Part shown: one piece after another, positions 37,370 through 46,076 of the stretch
How the letters are laid out: every line of letters begins with the position of its first letter
Numbering within the stretch: position 1 is the stretch's first letter
Origin: CAYUQT01 sp964446835
GTDB lineage: Bacteria > Planctomycetota > Phycisphaerae > UBA1845 > JAFGLZ01
Assembly (NCBI GenBank): GCA_964446835.1
Contig: CAYUQT010000005.1
Coordinates: forward strand, 1 to 64,000
Direction: 5' to 3'
Length of the DNA stretch: 64,000 nucleotides
Translations under genes and position numbers: made by a program
The notes under the pieces: generated by a model
The model's database searches: none
What the model was told of the DNA's origin: nothing
What the model saw: the letters and a program-made list of their open reading frames with translations, nothing else

Positions 37370-38182
37370 ATGACCCCACAGCCGCACGACAAGACGGTCG
37401 CCACCGAACTGTTGGTCATCGACATCGGCAACACGATGGTTCATCTCGGTGCCGTCCGAGATGGCAAGGTCTTCGACAGAACCGTTGTCGACGCCGCCAA
37501 CGCCGACGGCCTCCGGGCCGCCATCAAAGCACTCTGGGACAAACTCAATACCCAACAGCCGCGAGCCGCCATCGCCGGCTCCGTCGTCCCCGACGTGCTC
37601 AAGTGCGTCCGAACCGTCGTGCGCGAGGTCCTGGATCGCGATCTCCTCGTCATCCGCGACCAGATCAACCTCCCGATGGAACTTGCCATCGAAAATCCCG
37701 ACAGCGTCGGCGTCGATCGCGTCTGCGCCGCGGCCGCCGCTCACGCCCAGCTCCAACAGGCCTGTGTCATCGCCGACTTCGGCACCGCCATCACCATCGA
37801 CTGCGTCAGTGACGACGGCGTCTTCCTGGGCGGAACCATCCTGCCCGGCCTGCGCCTCTCGGCCAAGGCCTTGGAGGAGCACACAGCCGCCCTGCCGCTG
37901 GTCGATGTCGTCGAGCCCACCAACCCGTGGGGGCGAAACACCTACGAGGCCATCAGCAACGGCATCTTCTTCGGCGCCGTCGGGGCCCTCCGGGAAATCG
38001 TCGAACGGTACGCCACCGAGATGGGCAAGTGGCCGATCCTCATCGCCACCGGAGGCGCCGCCGCGATGATCGCCAAGCACGCTGAATTCGTCGATCACGT
38101 CGTGCCCGATCTTACGCTCCGAGGCATTGCCCTGGCTTACTATCGCATGTTCGGTCCCCCGGCGAGCAGTCCCGACGAATGA
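37370..38182 (+). CDS. coaX: Type III pantothenate kinase
   Basis: 270 residues, ATG with GGAGAG nine bases upstream. It phosphorylates pantothenate, the first step of coenzyme A synthesis. Diagnostic type III motifs are VIDIGNTMVHLG (phosphate loop), AIAGSVVPDV, DSVGVDRVCAAAAA and VIADFGTAITIDCV, with GGTILPGLRLSAKAL and NTYEAISNGIFFG following. All catalytic acidic residues are present. It overlaps the mnmE-like gene by 4 bp (ATGA), so the two are translated together. Confidence 0.95.
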   Translation: MTPQPHDKTVATELLVIDIGNTMVHLGAVRDGKVFDRTVVDAANADGLRAAIKALWDKLNTQQPRAAIAGSVVPDVLKCVRTVVREVLDRDLLVIRDQINLPMELAIENPDSVGVDRVCAAAAAHAQLQQACVIADFGTAITIDCVSDDGVFLGGTILPGLRLSAKALEEHTAALPLVDVVEPTNPWGRNTYEAISNGIFFGAVGALREIVERYATEMGKWPILIATGGAAAMIAKHAEFVDHVVPDLTLRGIALAYYRMFGPPASSPDE

Positions 38183-39516
38183 CCCAGACAGACCCGACAG
38201 GCAGATCTTCCCACCCAACGACCGGCCCGGGAGCCTCCCCGATCGAAAACCGCCCGGTCGAGCCGTCGGAAGCCCTCTGCGAACATGACCCCACGCAGAC
38301 CCTCGCGGCCGTCATCACACCCATCGGCGCCTCGGGAATCGCCGTCATTCGCGTAACGGGTCCGCGGGCCTTCGCCGTCGTCGAGAAGGTCTTTCGCCCC
38401 ATCGGCAAGCCCGCACAGCTCACCGAAGCCGCCGAAGGGCGAGTCCTCTACGGACAGATCGTCGATGATCGGCAGGTCATCGACGATGTCGTCCTGACCC
38501 TTCGCAAAGCCAAGGACCCAACCTCGGCAACACCGGTCTGCCTGGCCGACATCAATGCCCACGGCGGTGTCCGCGTGGTTCAGCGCATCCTCATGCTTCT
38601 CGCACGGTGCGGAGCCCTCCTGACCGACCCCCAGCGCATCGGCATGGTCGGTTGGCAGCCCAGAAGCGTGATCGAACGCGAGGTCTGGTCCTCGATCGTT
38701 CGCGTGCCTACGCATCGCGCCGCCACATGGCTCCTGAACCAGCCGTCGGTCCTCTCCGCCTTCATCCGGCGCCAGACAGAGCGGCTGCCGGCCGAACCCA
38801 ACGCCGTCCTGGAAGAGCTCCGAACCCTGATAGATCGATATGCCTCGGCGAAGTTCCTGATCGAAGGCGCGGGCATCGTCATCGCCGGTCCGCCGAACGC
38901 GGGCAAGAGCAGTCTGGCCAACCGTCTTTTCGGCCAGCGCCAAAGCATTGTCTCGGAACAACCCGGCACAACCCGCGACTGGGTCGCCGAACCCGCCGCG
39001 GTCGAAGGCATCCCTATCGTTCTCACCGACACGGCCGGCCTGCGGCACACCAACGATCCCATCGAACAGGCTTCGATCGAACGAGGCCTCGAACGCGCCC
39101 GTCGGTCCGACGTCGTTCTGCTCGTCATCGATGCCTCCGCCCCGACCGAAGTGTCTCTCGATGCCGTACAGGTCGCCCGCACCCACCTCCGCCCCGCCCG
39201 AACGATTCTCGTACTGAACAAGATCGACCGGCCCGGCGGCCCCTCACTCGATGCCCCCTGGGAAGGCCAATGGATCGGCCGGGTCGCTGTCAGCGCCGCC
39301 ACCGGCGAAGGCCTCGATCGCCTGGGCCGCTGCATCGCGGAAGCCCTGGGCCTCAGCGACTGGTCTGACCACACATCCGCCCCCTGGACGACACGACAGA
39401 TGGAGCTGCTGAACAGGGCCGTCTCCGCCCTCCCCCATGATTCGCTTGGCGCCGTCGCAGTATTAGCGGACCTGCTCGGAGAGAACGCAGACCGCGAACC
39501 TGCCCACGAGCGATGA
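38179..39516 (+). CDS. MnmE-like GTPase, degenerate
   Basis: 445 residues. The G domain is clear: GPPNAGKSSLANRLFG (P-loop), PGTTRDW (switch I), LTDTAGLR (switch II) and NKID (specificity). The N-terminal region TLAAVITPIGASGIAVIRVTGP is that of MnmE, the tRNA wobble-uridine modifying enzyme. The conserved PGEFTKRAFLNGK segment of canonical MnmE is absent. The C-terminal Cys-x-Gly-Lys motif needed for tRNA modification is also missing, as the protein ends ENADREPAHER. It is therefore probably a divergent paralogue with another job, not the housekeeping enzyme. Confidence 0.8.
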   Translation: MTQTDPTGRSSHPTTGPGASPIENRPVEPSEALCEHDPTQTLAAVITPIGASGIAVIRVTGPRAFAVVEKVFRPIGKPAQLTEAAEGRVLYGQIVDDRQVIDDVVLTLRKAKDPTSATPVCLADINAHGGVRVVQRILMLLARCGALLTDPQRIGMVGWQPRSVIEREVWSSIVRVPTHRAATWLLNQPSVLSAFIRRQTERLPAEPNAVLEELRTLIDRYASAKFLIEGAGIVIAGPPNAGKSSLANRLFGQRQSIVSEQPGTTRDWVAEPAAVEGIPIVLTDTAGLRHTNDPIEQASIERGLERARRSDVVLLVIDASAPTEVSLDAVQVARTHLRPARTILVLNKIDRPGGPSLDAPWEGQWIGRVAVSAATGEGLDRLGRCIAEALGLSDWSDHTSAPWTTRQMELLNRAVSALPHDSLGAVAVLADLLGENADREPAHER

Positions 39517-39634
39517 CTGCAATTCGCTCAAATACAACTTCCCGCAGCCATGCGCGGACTCACTGCAAGACCTCTCCAACCGTCTCCGTAGCAAGACGTC
39601 TGAAATCCGGTTACAGATTTCCCTCGATGAGGGG

Positions 39635-39663
39635 TTGATCTGGAGTGACAACGCCCCTACAGT
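39635..39663 (+). promoter_or_regulatory. Possible promoter of the kinase gene
   Basis: TTGATC (39635-39640), a 17-base spacer and TACAGT (39658-39663) lie in the 201-bp gap before the kinase gene. Each box matches the consensus in only 4 of 6 positions. Confidence 0.3.
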
Positions 39664-39717
39664 TTGTTAGGCTTTGCATTTCGAAACAGAAGTACCTAAT
39701 CAGGATAACAGTGGCGA

Positions 39718-40980
39718 GTGGACGCTCAAAGCGGACAAACCCATACACCGAAGACGGCGGATGACAGTGCGGTTGCGCGATTCGTCGTCGAACACAAGCT
39801 GGCGTCCGACGATGAGGTCAAACGGTGTATCGCACGGAAGCAAGACCTCGTCTCGAGAGGCAAGAAAGTCTCTCTAGCCAGTGTGCTGGTGGAGCAGGGT
39901 GTCATGACAGCAGCTCAGGCCAAACGGTTGGAAACGTCGGAGGATTCCGCAACCAGACCGGCTCAGCAGATCCCGGGATTCCAGATACTGGATAAACTGG
40001 GGTCGGGTGCGATGGCCACCGTCTACAAGGCCAAACAGCTCAGCCTCGACCGCCTCGTCGCGATCAAGGTGCTCCCGCCGCGACTCAGCCAGAACCCCGA
40101 ATTTGTCGATCGTTTCTACAAGGAAGGAAAAGCGGCCGCCAAGCTGAACCACAACAACATCGTCCAGGCCATCGACGTCTCCGAGGCGGCCGGACGCCAT
40201 TACTTCGTCATGGAATTCGTCGACGGCCACACCTTGTATGACGAGATGGCCAAGGGCAAGGTCTTCAGCGAAAGTGAAGCACTCGACATCATCATGCAGA
40301 TCGGCCGCGCCCTCGACCACGCCCATGAACGCGGTTTTGTCCACCGCGACGTGAAGCCCAAGAACATCATGATCACCAAGGAGCGGGTAGCCAAACTGGC
40401 GGACATGGGTCTGGCCCGCGAAGTCTCCGACAAAGAGGCCGCCATGGCCGAGGCCGGACGTGCCTTCGGCACCCCCTACTACATCAGCCCCGAACAGGTC
40501 CGCGGCGAAGTGAACATCGACTTCCGCGCGGACATCTACTCGCTCGGCGCCACGTTCTACCACCTCGTCACGGGACGATACCCGTTCGAGGGGCCGACGC
40601 CCACCGCCGTCATGCATAAGCACCTCAAAGAACGCCTGATCCCGCCCGATCACATCAACACCAAGCTCTCGGCGGGTATCGGCGAAATCATCGAGGTCAT
40701 GATGGCCAAGCGACCCGAAGACCGCTACGCATCGACTAAAGACCTCCTGCGCGACCTCGAAGCGGTGGCACGCGGTGAAGCACCCCTGCAAGCACGAAAA
40801 CGCTACAACTCCGACCTGCTCCGAGGTCTGGCCGAACAAGAGGAACGTGCCCAGGGCGTTCAAGAGGGGATGGAAGGCGCGGCGGCTTTCGGTATCCAGC
40901 CGAGTTGGGCCATTATAGGTGTCCTGGCCATCCTGCTGATACTGAGCCTGTTCTTCAACCTCGTCCTGCTACTGAAGTAG
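39718..40980 (+). CDS. Membrane-anchored Ser/Thr protein kinase
   Basis: 420 residues from a GTG (start not certain). Residues 15-80 (FVVEHKLASDDEVKRCI and ASVLVEQGVMTAAQAKRL) resemble the MshEN-type N-terminal module. The Hanks kinase domain follows: LGSGAMATVYKAK, AIKVLPP (ATP Lys), HRDVKPKNIM (catalytic loop), LADMGLA in place of DFG, and GTPYYISPEQVRG. A single membrane helix closes the protein (AIIGVLAILLILSLFF), so the kinase domain faces the cytoplasm and there is almost no external sensor. The DMG variant keeps the metal-binding Asp and occurs in other planctomycete kinases. Confidence 0.9.
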   Translation: MDAQSGQTHTPKTADDSAVARFVVEHKLASDDEVKRCIARKQDLVSRGKKVSLASVLVEQGVMTAAQAKRLETSEDSATRPAQQIPGFQILDKLGSGAMATVYKAKQLSLDRLVAIKVLPPRLSQNPEFVDRFYKEGKAAAKLNHNNIVQAIDVSEAAGRHYFVMEFVDGHTLYDEMAKGKVFSESEALDIIMQIGRALDHAHERGFVHRDVKPKNIMITKERVAKLADMGLAREVSDKEAAMAEAGRAFGTPYYISPEQVRGEVNIDFRADIYSLGATFYHLVTGRYPFEGPTPTAVMHKHLKERLIPPDHINTKLSAGIGEIIEVMMAKRPEDRYASTKDLLRDLEAVARGEAPLQARKRYNSDLLRGLAEQEERAQGVQEGMEGAAAFGIQPSWAIIGVLAILLILSLFFNLVLLLK

Positions 40981-40996
40981 CGCATGACCCCCGACG

Positions 40997-41848
40997 ATGG
41001 AAAGAAACATTAAGCTGTTGATTGCCTACGACGGCACGGAGTACAGCGGTTGGCAGCGCCAACCGAATGCGCGAACCGTGCAGGAAACGCTCGAACAGGC
41101 CATTCGACGCGTCGCCCGCCACCAGATTGAACTCGTCGGCAGCGGCCGGACCGACGCCGGCGTCCACGCCATGGGACAGGTCGCCAACTTCTTCACCGAC
41201 GATACGATCCCGACGGAGAACCTTCGACGAGCCATCGGCAGCCATCTGCCAAAGGATGTCACGATCCTCTCGGCCGTCGAAGTCCCGCTCGGCTTCAATG
41301 CTATACGATCGGCCCGAGGCAAACTCTATCGCTATCGCGTCTACAACTCCTCCGGACGCCCCGTCGAACAACACCTCCAGCGGTACACCTACCACTTCTG
41401 GCAGCCCCTCGACATCGACCGGATGCGCCAGGCCGCGCGACACATGGTCGGACACCTCGACTTCGCCGCCATGGCCACACGCGGCAGCCCCCGGCTCACC
41501 ACCGTCCGAACGGTCGAGTACGTCCGAATCCAGAAACGCTTCTCCGAAATCCGATTCGACGTCTGCGGAAAGGGCTTCCTCTACAACCAGGTGCGGAATA
41601 TGATCGGCACGTTGATCGAGGTCGGTCGCGGCCACTGGCCCCCCGACCACGTTGCCGAGATCATGGCCGGTCGAGACCGTGCCTTGGCCGGCCCCACGGC
41701 ACCGGCCAGGGGGCTCTGCCTCCAATGGGTAAGGTATGTCCTCTCGGACCTGTCGCCCGAAGCTCCGGACACGGCGGAACCCGACGAGGAGGTCCCCCAG
41801 ATCGAACCCGAACCGGCCCCTTCCGAGTGTGTCGGGGAACAGCCGTGA
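40997..41848 (+). CDS. truA: tRNA pseudouridine synthase A
   Basis: 283 residues. It makes pseudouridine at positions 38-40 of the tRNA anticodon arm. YDGTEYSGWQRQPN and ELVGSGRTDAGVHAMGQV contain the catalytic Asp. FNAIRSARGKLYRYRV, HMVGHLDFAAMATRG and GKGFLYNQVRNMIGTLIEVGRG complete the family signature. An acidic, Pro-rich tail of about 30 residues (SPEAPDTAEPDEE onward) is extra. The gene starts 16 bp after the kinase gene and is probably co-transcribed with it. Confidence 0.95.
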   Translation: MERNIKLLIAYDGTEYSGWQRQPNARTVQETLEQAIRRVARHQIELVGSGRTDAGVHAMGQVANFFTDDTIPTENLRRAIGSHLPKDVTILSAVEVPLGFNAIRSARGKLYRYRVYNSSGRPVEQHLQRYTYHFWQPLDIDRMRQAARHMVGHLDFAAMATRGSPRLTTVRTVEYVRIQKRFSEIRFDVCGKGFLYNQVRNMIGTLIEVGRGHWPPDHVAEIMAGRDRALAGPTAPARGLCLQWVRYVLSDLSPEAPDTAEPDEEVPQIEPEPAPSECVGEQP

Positions 41849-41897
41849 GAAGCCGCCCCCCGAAAGAGGACACGAAACGCCTGTAGGAGGCCTCCCA

Positions 41898-42881
41898 ATG
41901 AGAACGATCGCCCTGTGGATGCTGGGGCTCTTATGTATGACATTCTCCGCAGCGAATGCCGGCGCCCAGACCGCTGCCGATCCCGCAACCTCCGTTCAAC
42001 AGCTCCGCGTCGACGATGACAGAACGTCCCTCACCGTCAGAACACATCAAGGGGTCCTGTTGCGATACCGCTATGGCGGCGACATCTTCAAACCCTACGT
42101 CGCGGAACTTCACCTGCCCGATGGGCGCAACATCCTGCGAGACTCCCCGCCCGACCACAAACACCACCATGCCCTGATGTTCGCCTGGAACGTCGACAAC
42201 GTCGAATTCTGGGGCGAGGAGGGCCCCGTCGGGCGCCAGGTGCACCAGCGGTTCGCCACGTGCAGCGTCGAGTCCGATCCGATCGCCAAGTCCGCCACAC
42301 GCGTCCGCATCGTCGAAGACATCGATTGGGTCGGCCCCGACCGCAAGACCGTCTTGCTCAAGGAACGACGGCAGCTCCTCATACCGCAAGACCCGCGACT
42401 GGCCGACCGATGCCTGACCTGGCAAGCCGCGTTCTCAACACCGGACCCTCACCGGGACGTGACGATCACCGGACGGGATTACCTCGGACTGGGCGTGCGG
42501 TTCCTCCAGTCGATGGACACAGGCGGCCGATTCTTGAACAGCCGCGGCGAAACCGCCGTGGAGCGGGTCAACGGCAGCACCGCCCCGTGGTGCGCCTTCT
42601 CGGCAAAGACGAGCACCACAAACGGACAGCCCGTGACCCTGGCCGTCATGGACGACCCGAAGAATCCTCGACACCCGGCCCACTGGTTCGCCATGACCCA
42701 GGGCTTTGCCTATCTCAGTGCAACCTTGGGGCTGAAGTCTGAACCCTTCGTGCTCAAGGCGGGCACCAGACTCGTGCTCCGTTACGGCATCGCCGTCTGG
42801 ACCGGAGCGCCCGAACCGGAGAAAATCACAAGGGTGTACGAACAGTGGTCTCAGTCGTCCACAAGCGAGTCGTCCCAATGA
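41898..42881 (+). CDS. Exported PmoA/DUF6807 family protein
   Basis: 327 residues with AGGAGG eight bases before the ATG and a signal peptide ending near NAGAQ. FKPYVAELHLPDGRNILRDS and the His-rich PPDHKHHHALMFAWN are typical of DUF6807 proteins (also annotated PmoA) frequent in planctomycetes and Bacteroidetes. GLGVRFLQSMDTGG and HPAHWFAMTQGFAYL follow. Despite the PmoA label in databases, the family is not a methane monooxygenase subunit; a carbohydrate-related role is suspected. The His cluster could bind metal. It overlaps the next gene by 4 bp. Confidence 0.75.
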   Translation: MRTIALWMLGLLCMTFSAANAGAQTAADPATSVQQLRVDDDRTSLTVRTHQGVLLRYRYGGDIFKPYVAELHLPDGRNILRDSPPDHKHHHALMFAWNVDNVEFWGEEGPVGRQVHQRFATCSVESDPIAKSATRVRIVEDIDWVGPDRKTVLLKERRQLLIPQDPRLADRCLTWQAAFSTPDPHRDVTITGRDYLGLGVRFLQSMDTGGRFLNSRGETAVERVNGSTAPWCAFSAKTSTTNGQPVTLAVMDDPKNPRHPAHWFAMTQGFAYLSATLGLKSEPFVLKAGTRLVLRYGIAVWTGAPEPEKITRVYEQWSQSSTSESSQ

Positions 42882-43357
42882 GCACTCGATATGGTCTGGT
42901 TGTGTGCAGCCTCCTCGTCGGCGGCTGTATGATGGGCGAAGAAGATAACCGCTTCGAGCAGTTCAAGACACAGCACGAGGCCCAGATGAAGGAGCTCCAG
43001 GACCGTCTGGCCGTCAAAGACCAGGACCTCTCCCGCCAGGCCAATGAAGAACTCGATCTGCGCCGCCGCCTGGCCAGATCCAACGAGCAACTCGCCGAAT
43101 CACGCGAGCAGGAACGGCAGGCCCAGGCAAAGGTCGATTCTCTCCAGCAGACCACCCAGACGCTCCAGAAGCGGCTCGAGACCTTCGAAGCCGACCGTAG
43201 AAAAGACCTCGAACAGCTCAACAACACGAACAACCAGACGCTTGCCGAACGCGACGCACAGATAAACAAGCTCAAAGAGCGCATCCGCCAACTGGAGGAC
43301 CTGCTGGCCAGGAGTGCGATGCCCCCGCGAACGACATCCAGCTCGCCGTCACGATAG
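42878..43357 (+). CDS. Coiled-coil lipoprotein
   Basis: 159 residues. The ATG overlaps the previous stop (ATGA). A short signal peptide ends in LLVGGC, a lipobox with Cys17 as the lipid-modified residue. Residues 25-150 are almost continuous heptad-like, charged coiled coil (LQDRLAVKDQDLSRQA, LQKRLETFEADRRKDLE). The Ser/Pro-rich last ten residues are disordered. No family was recognised. It is likely a periplasmic, membrane-anchored structural or adaptor protein translated with the DUF6807 gene. Confidence 0.75.
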   Translation: MSTRYGLVVCSLLVGGCMMGEEDNRFEQFKTQHEAQMKELQDRLAVKDQDLSRQANEELDLRRRLARSNEQLAESREQERQAQAKVDSLQQTTQTLQKRLETFEADRRKDLEQLNNTNNQTLAERDAQINKLKERIRQLEDLLARSAMPPRTTSSSPSR

Positions 43358-43392
43358 GTCGCCGGAACAAGAACAGAAACGGAGAAATCGCC

Positions 43393-43713
43393 ATGAACCT
43401 CAACGAACGGAAGTGTATCCCGTGCGAAGGGGGAACCCAGCCCATGGCCGACCCACAGGCGTGCTCCCTCATGCCGCAAGTGCCCGCCTGGGAACTCCAC
43501 GGCTCGGCAATCGAACGGAAGCTCAAGTTTCGGAACTTCCGCGAATCCATGGCCTTCGTCAATAAGGTGGCTGACCTGGCCGAGGCAGAAGGACATCACC
43601 CGGACATCCACATCTCCTGGAATCGCGTCACCCTGACGCTGACCACACACGCCATCAAGGGACTATCCGAAAACGACTTCATCATGGCCGCCAAAATCAA
43701 CGCCCTGACCTGA
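43393..43713 (+). CDS. Pterin-4a-carbinolamine dehydratase
   Basis: 106 residues, GGAGA upstream of the ATG. The signature is EAEGHHPDIHISWNRV with TLTTHAIKGLSENDFIMA, including the paired His and the Trp of the active site. The N-terminal CIPCEGGTQPM is a common feature of bacterial members. These enzymes dehydrate 4a-hydroxy-tetrahydropterin formed by aromatic amino acid hydroxylases. No hydroxylase gene lies in the window, so a role in recycling another pterin or as a moonlighting protein is equally possible. Confidence 0.92.
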   Translation: MNLNERKCIPCEGGTQPMADPQACSLMPQVPAWELHGSAIERKLKFRNFRESMAFVNKVADLAEAEGHHPDIHISWNRVTLTLTTHAIKGLSENDFIMAAKINALT

Positions 43714-43829
43714 GCCTCGCAGTCCCTCAAAACGGCCCCGCCAACCCATTTCCGAATCCGCGCCGGGCCCTGTATAATCTTCACACGCGTCTGGACGAAA
43801 GAGGTATTCATCGAGAAAGGGGTTCCCTA

Positions 43830-44147
43830 ATGACATCTGAGTTTCATCACTACGGCGTTCCAACCACCGCCAAACAGCCGAACGAGATCCACATCGCCCC
43901 GGCCAAGGTGTTCATCACCGACGCCGAGAAGCACCCCTACCGTGTCGAATTCCTCCGATTTGAACCCGGCAGCCCGCTGCCTCAGATCGTTCAGACCCGC
44001 CCCCATGCGGCGTTCATCGTCAGCAGCCTGACCGAAGCGCTCCAGGGCCGAACCGTCATCATCCAACCGTTCGATGCCACCCCGGAGCTTCGTTGCGCGT
44101 TCATCACGGACGGTGATGCGGTAATCGAACTGATGGAGCGGAGGTAG
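43830..44147 (+). CDS. Conserved-looking small soluble protein, unknown
   Basis: 105 residues, with AAAGGGG upstream of the ATG. The N-terminus FHHYGVPTTAKQPNEIHI, then VFITDAEKHPYRVEFLRFEPG and TRPHAAFIVSSLTEALQGR, give an alternating beta pattern with several His. This is faintly like glyoxalase/VOC half-domains, but no metal triad can be assigned. It has no signal peptide or membrane segment. It lies between the pterin dehydratase and the dhaK operon on the same strand. Codon use matches its neighbours, which supports a real gene. Confidence 0.6.
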   Translation: MTSEFHHYGVPTTAKQPNEIHIAPAKVFITDAEKHPYRVEFLRFEPGSPLPQIVQTRPHAAFIVSSLTEALQGRTVIIQPFDATPELRCAFITDGDAVIELMERR

Positions 44148-44186
44148 GCAGCATCCCGCTTCGTCGGGAGATACGGAGACGGATCC

Positions 44187-44321
44187 ATGGGCATCTTTGT
44201 TTTGGCTATTGCCTTTTTCGCCGGCGTCGCCGGTATCTGGTACATCGCCCTTAAGTTGGCCAAGATCGCCGACACGCTCGATAGGATGTCCGTTACCCTT
44301 CAGAGAATCAAAACCCCATAG
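44187..44321 (+). CDS. 44-residue single-helix membrane protein
   Basis: ATG at 44187 with GGAGAC six bases upstream, stop TAG at 44319-44321. The protein has an N-terminal membrane helix (IFVLAIAFFAGVAGIWYIA) and an amphipathic basic tail (KLAKIADTLDRMSVTLQRI) that could be a short coiled coil. It starts 39 bp after the preceding gene and ends 37 bp before dhaK, so it is in the transcript. No family was recognised. A small anchor or regulator of the following kinase is possible but unproven. Confidence 0.55.
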   Translation: MGIFVLAIAFFAGVAGIWYIALKLAKIADTLDRMSVTLQRIKTP

Positions 44322-44358
44322 TGGAACACGAGAGGATCGTCGAATAGGAACCACGAAC

Positions 44359-45369
44359 ATGGCTATGAAGAAATTCGTCAACAAACCCGACAACATCGTC
44401 AGCGAACTCCTCGAGGGGTTTGCCATCGCCGGCGCCGGCAAGGTCAAGCTGGCCGGCAGCAACCTCGTGGTGCGAGCCAGACCCAAAGCGGCCGACAAGG
44501 TCGCGATCGTCACGCTGGGCGGCAGCGGACACGAACCCGCCCTCAGCGGATTCGTCGGCGACGGAATGCTGGATATCAGCGTGCCCGGTGAGATCTTCGC
44601 GGCGCCGGGTCCCCCTCGCGTCATCGAAGCCCTGCGAATGGCAACCGCCAACCGGCCCGCAGGCGTCCTGTTCGTCGTGCTCAATCACGCCGGCGACGTG
44701 ATGACTGCCGACGTCGCCATGGAGATGGTGCAAAAGGAAGGCCTGAAGGTCAAACAGATCCTGACGCACGAAGACATCTCCGCCCCGTCGCGCCAGGACC
44801 CCTCCGACCGCCGCGGATTGGTCGGAGCCGTTTTCGTCTACAAGATCGCCGGAGCGGCCGCCGAACAGGGTAAGTCCCTCGACGAGTGCCTCGCCCTGGC
44901 CGAGAAGGTCGAGCGGAACATGGCCACACTGGCCGTCGCCGTCAGCGGAGCCACCCACCCGTGCACCGGACAGGTCATTGCCGAACTGCCCGAGGGACGA
45001 ATGGTGGTCGGCATGGGACAGCACGGCGAAGCCGGCAGCGGCGGCGAGTTCGATATCAAGACCGCCGATGAAACGGCCGACATCATGATGCCCCTCCTCC
45101 TTAAAGACCTCAACGTCATCAAGGGCGAGCAACTGATCGTCCTGCTCAACGGCGTCGGTTCAACCACCCTCATGGAAATGTACTTGGTGCTCCGACGCTG
45201 CAAGCAGATTCTCGAAGCCAAGGGCATCACTTTGGCCCGCGCCATCGTCGGTGAATTCCTCACCGTGCAGGAGATGGGCGGATTTCAGATGTCCGTTCTC
45301 CGGGCGGATGACAACATGCTGAAGCTCTGGGACGCCCCCTGCAACACCCCGGCCATAACCGTAAAGTAA
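44359..45369 (+). CDS. dhaK: Dihydroxyacetone kinase subunit K (DhaK-like)
   Basis: 336 residues. DhaK binds the ketose covalently through a His hemiaminal. MKKFVNKPDNIVSELLEGF, LGGSGHEPALSGFVGDGMLD, NHAGDVMTADVAMEMV and the substrate His222 in GMGQHGEAG are all present. The C-terminal LLNGVGSTTLMEMYLVLRR is also typical. The phosphate donor would come through a separate DhaL, encoded next. No DhaM phosphotransferase subunit is found here, so either the donor protein lies elsewhere or ATP is used. DhaK relatives also act on erythrulose or other ketoses, so dihydroxyacetone itself is not certain. Confidence 0.9.
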   Translation: MAMKKFVNKPDNIVSELLEGFAIAGAGKVKLAGSNLVVRARPKAADKVAIVTLGGSGHEPALSGFVGDGMLDISVPGEIFAAPGPPRVIEALRMATANRPAGVLFVVLNHAGDVMTADVAMEMVQKEGLKVKQILTHEDISAPSRQDPSDRRGLVGAVFVYKIAGAAAEQGKSLDECLALAEKVERNMATLAVAVSGATHPCTGQVIAELPEGRMVVGMGQHGEAGSGGEFDIKTADETADIMMPLLLKDLNVIKGEQLIVLLNGVGSTTLMEMYLVLRRCKQILEAKGITLARAIVGEFLTVQEMGGFQMSVLRADDNMLKLWDAPCNTPAITVK

Positions 45370-45431
45370 GAAGGGGTGAAGACAGCGGCGTCGCACAGAA
45401 GTCATTGTCCGTAATACGCGAGTTGAACCCT

Positions 45432-46076
45432 ATGCCTGGAACCCTTGGAAGGAAGGATCTGGTGGGCATGTTCTGCGGTGCCGTGGAACAGATTCGCATC
45501 AACCACGAAGCCCTGTCCAAACTCGACTCCTTCGGCGGCGACGGCGACCACGGCACGACGATGCTCCGAGCGATGGAGATCCTGGCCAAGACCCTGTCCG
45601 AAGCAACCACGCCTGATACCCACACCCTGATCAAGGACATCGGATGGGCGATCATGGGCGTCGACGGAGGAGCCACCGGACCCCTCTTCGGTACATTCTT
45701 CGGCGGCATGTCGGAACCCGCCTCCGGAAAAGAGGCCATCGACGGAGCCACCCTGGCGGCCATGTTCGAGGGAGGGCTCGCGGCCGTCCGTAAGCGGACC
45801 AAGGCCCAACCGGGTGACAAGACGATGGTCGATGCCCTCGTTCCGGCGGTTCAGGCCGCCCGATCGGCTGCCGACAGCGGTGCCGACGTCCACGCCGTGC
45901 TGACCCAAGCCGCCCATGCCGCCGAAAAGGGCGCCCTCGCCACGAAAGACATGCAGGCCAAGTTCGGCCGCGCCAAGAACATCGGCGCCAAAAGCATCGG
46001 AAACCCCGACCCCGGCGCCACATCCGTTTCGTTGATTTTCAAAGGCTTCGTTGAAGGAGTGAAGAACCTTGCCTGA
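45432..46076 (+). CDS. dhaL: Dihydroxyacetone kinase subunit L (DhaL-like)
   Basis: 214 residues from the ATG at 45432; a start at 45405 is possible and no ribosome site decides. The ADP-metal site LDSFGGDGDHGTTM has the Asp cluster of DhaL. MGVDGGATGPLFGTFFGGM is the second signature, and DKTMVDALVPAV and the C-terminal NPDPGATSVSLIF complete it. It provides the nucleotide-binding half of the kinase encoded with dhaK 62 bp upstream. It overlaps the aldolase gene by 8 bp, so the three genes form one operon. Confidence 0.9.
   Translation: MPGTLGRKDLVGMFCGAVEQIRINHEALSKLDSFGGDGDHGTTMLRAMEILAKTLSEATTPDTHTLIKDIGWAIMGVDGGATGPLFGTFFGGMSEPASGKEAIDGATLAAMFEGGLAAVRKRTKAQPGDKTMVDALVPAVQAARSAADSGADVHAVLTQAAHAAEKGALATKDMQAKFGRAKNIGAKSIGNPDPGATSVSLIFKGFVEGVKNLA

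Noticed and set aside
41898..42881. Particulate methane monooxygenase subunit (PmoA)
   Set aside because: The database label PmoA for DUF6807 is misleading; the protein is soluble, exported and lacks the membrane helices of the methane enzyme.
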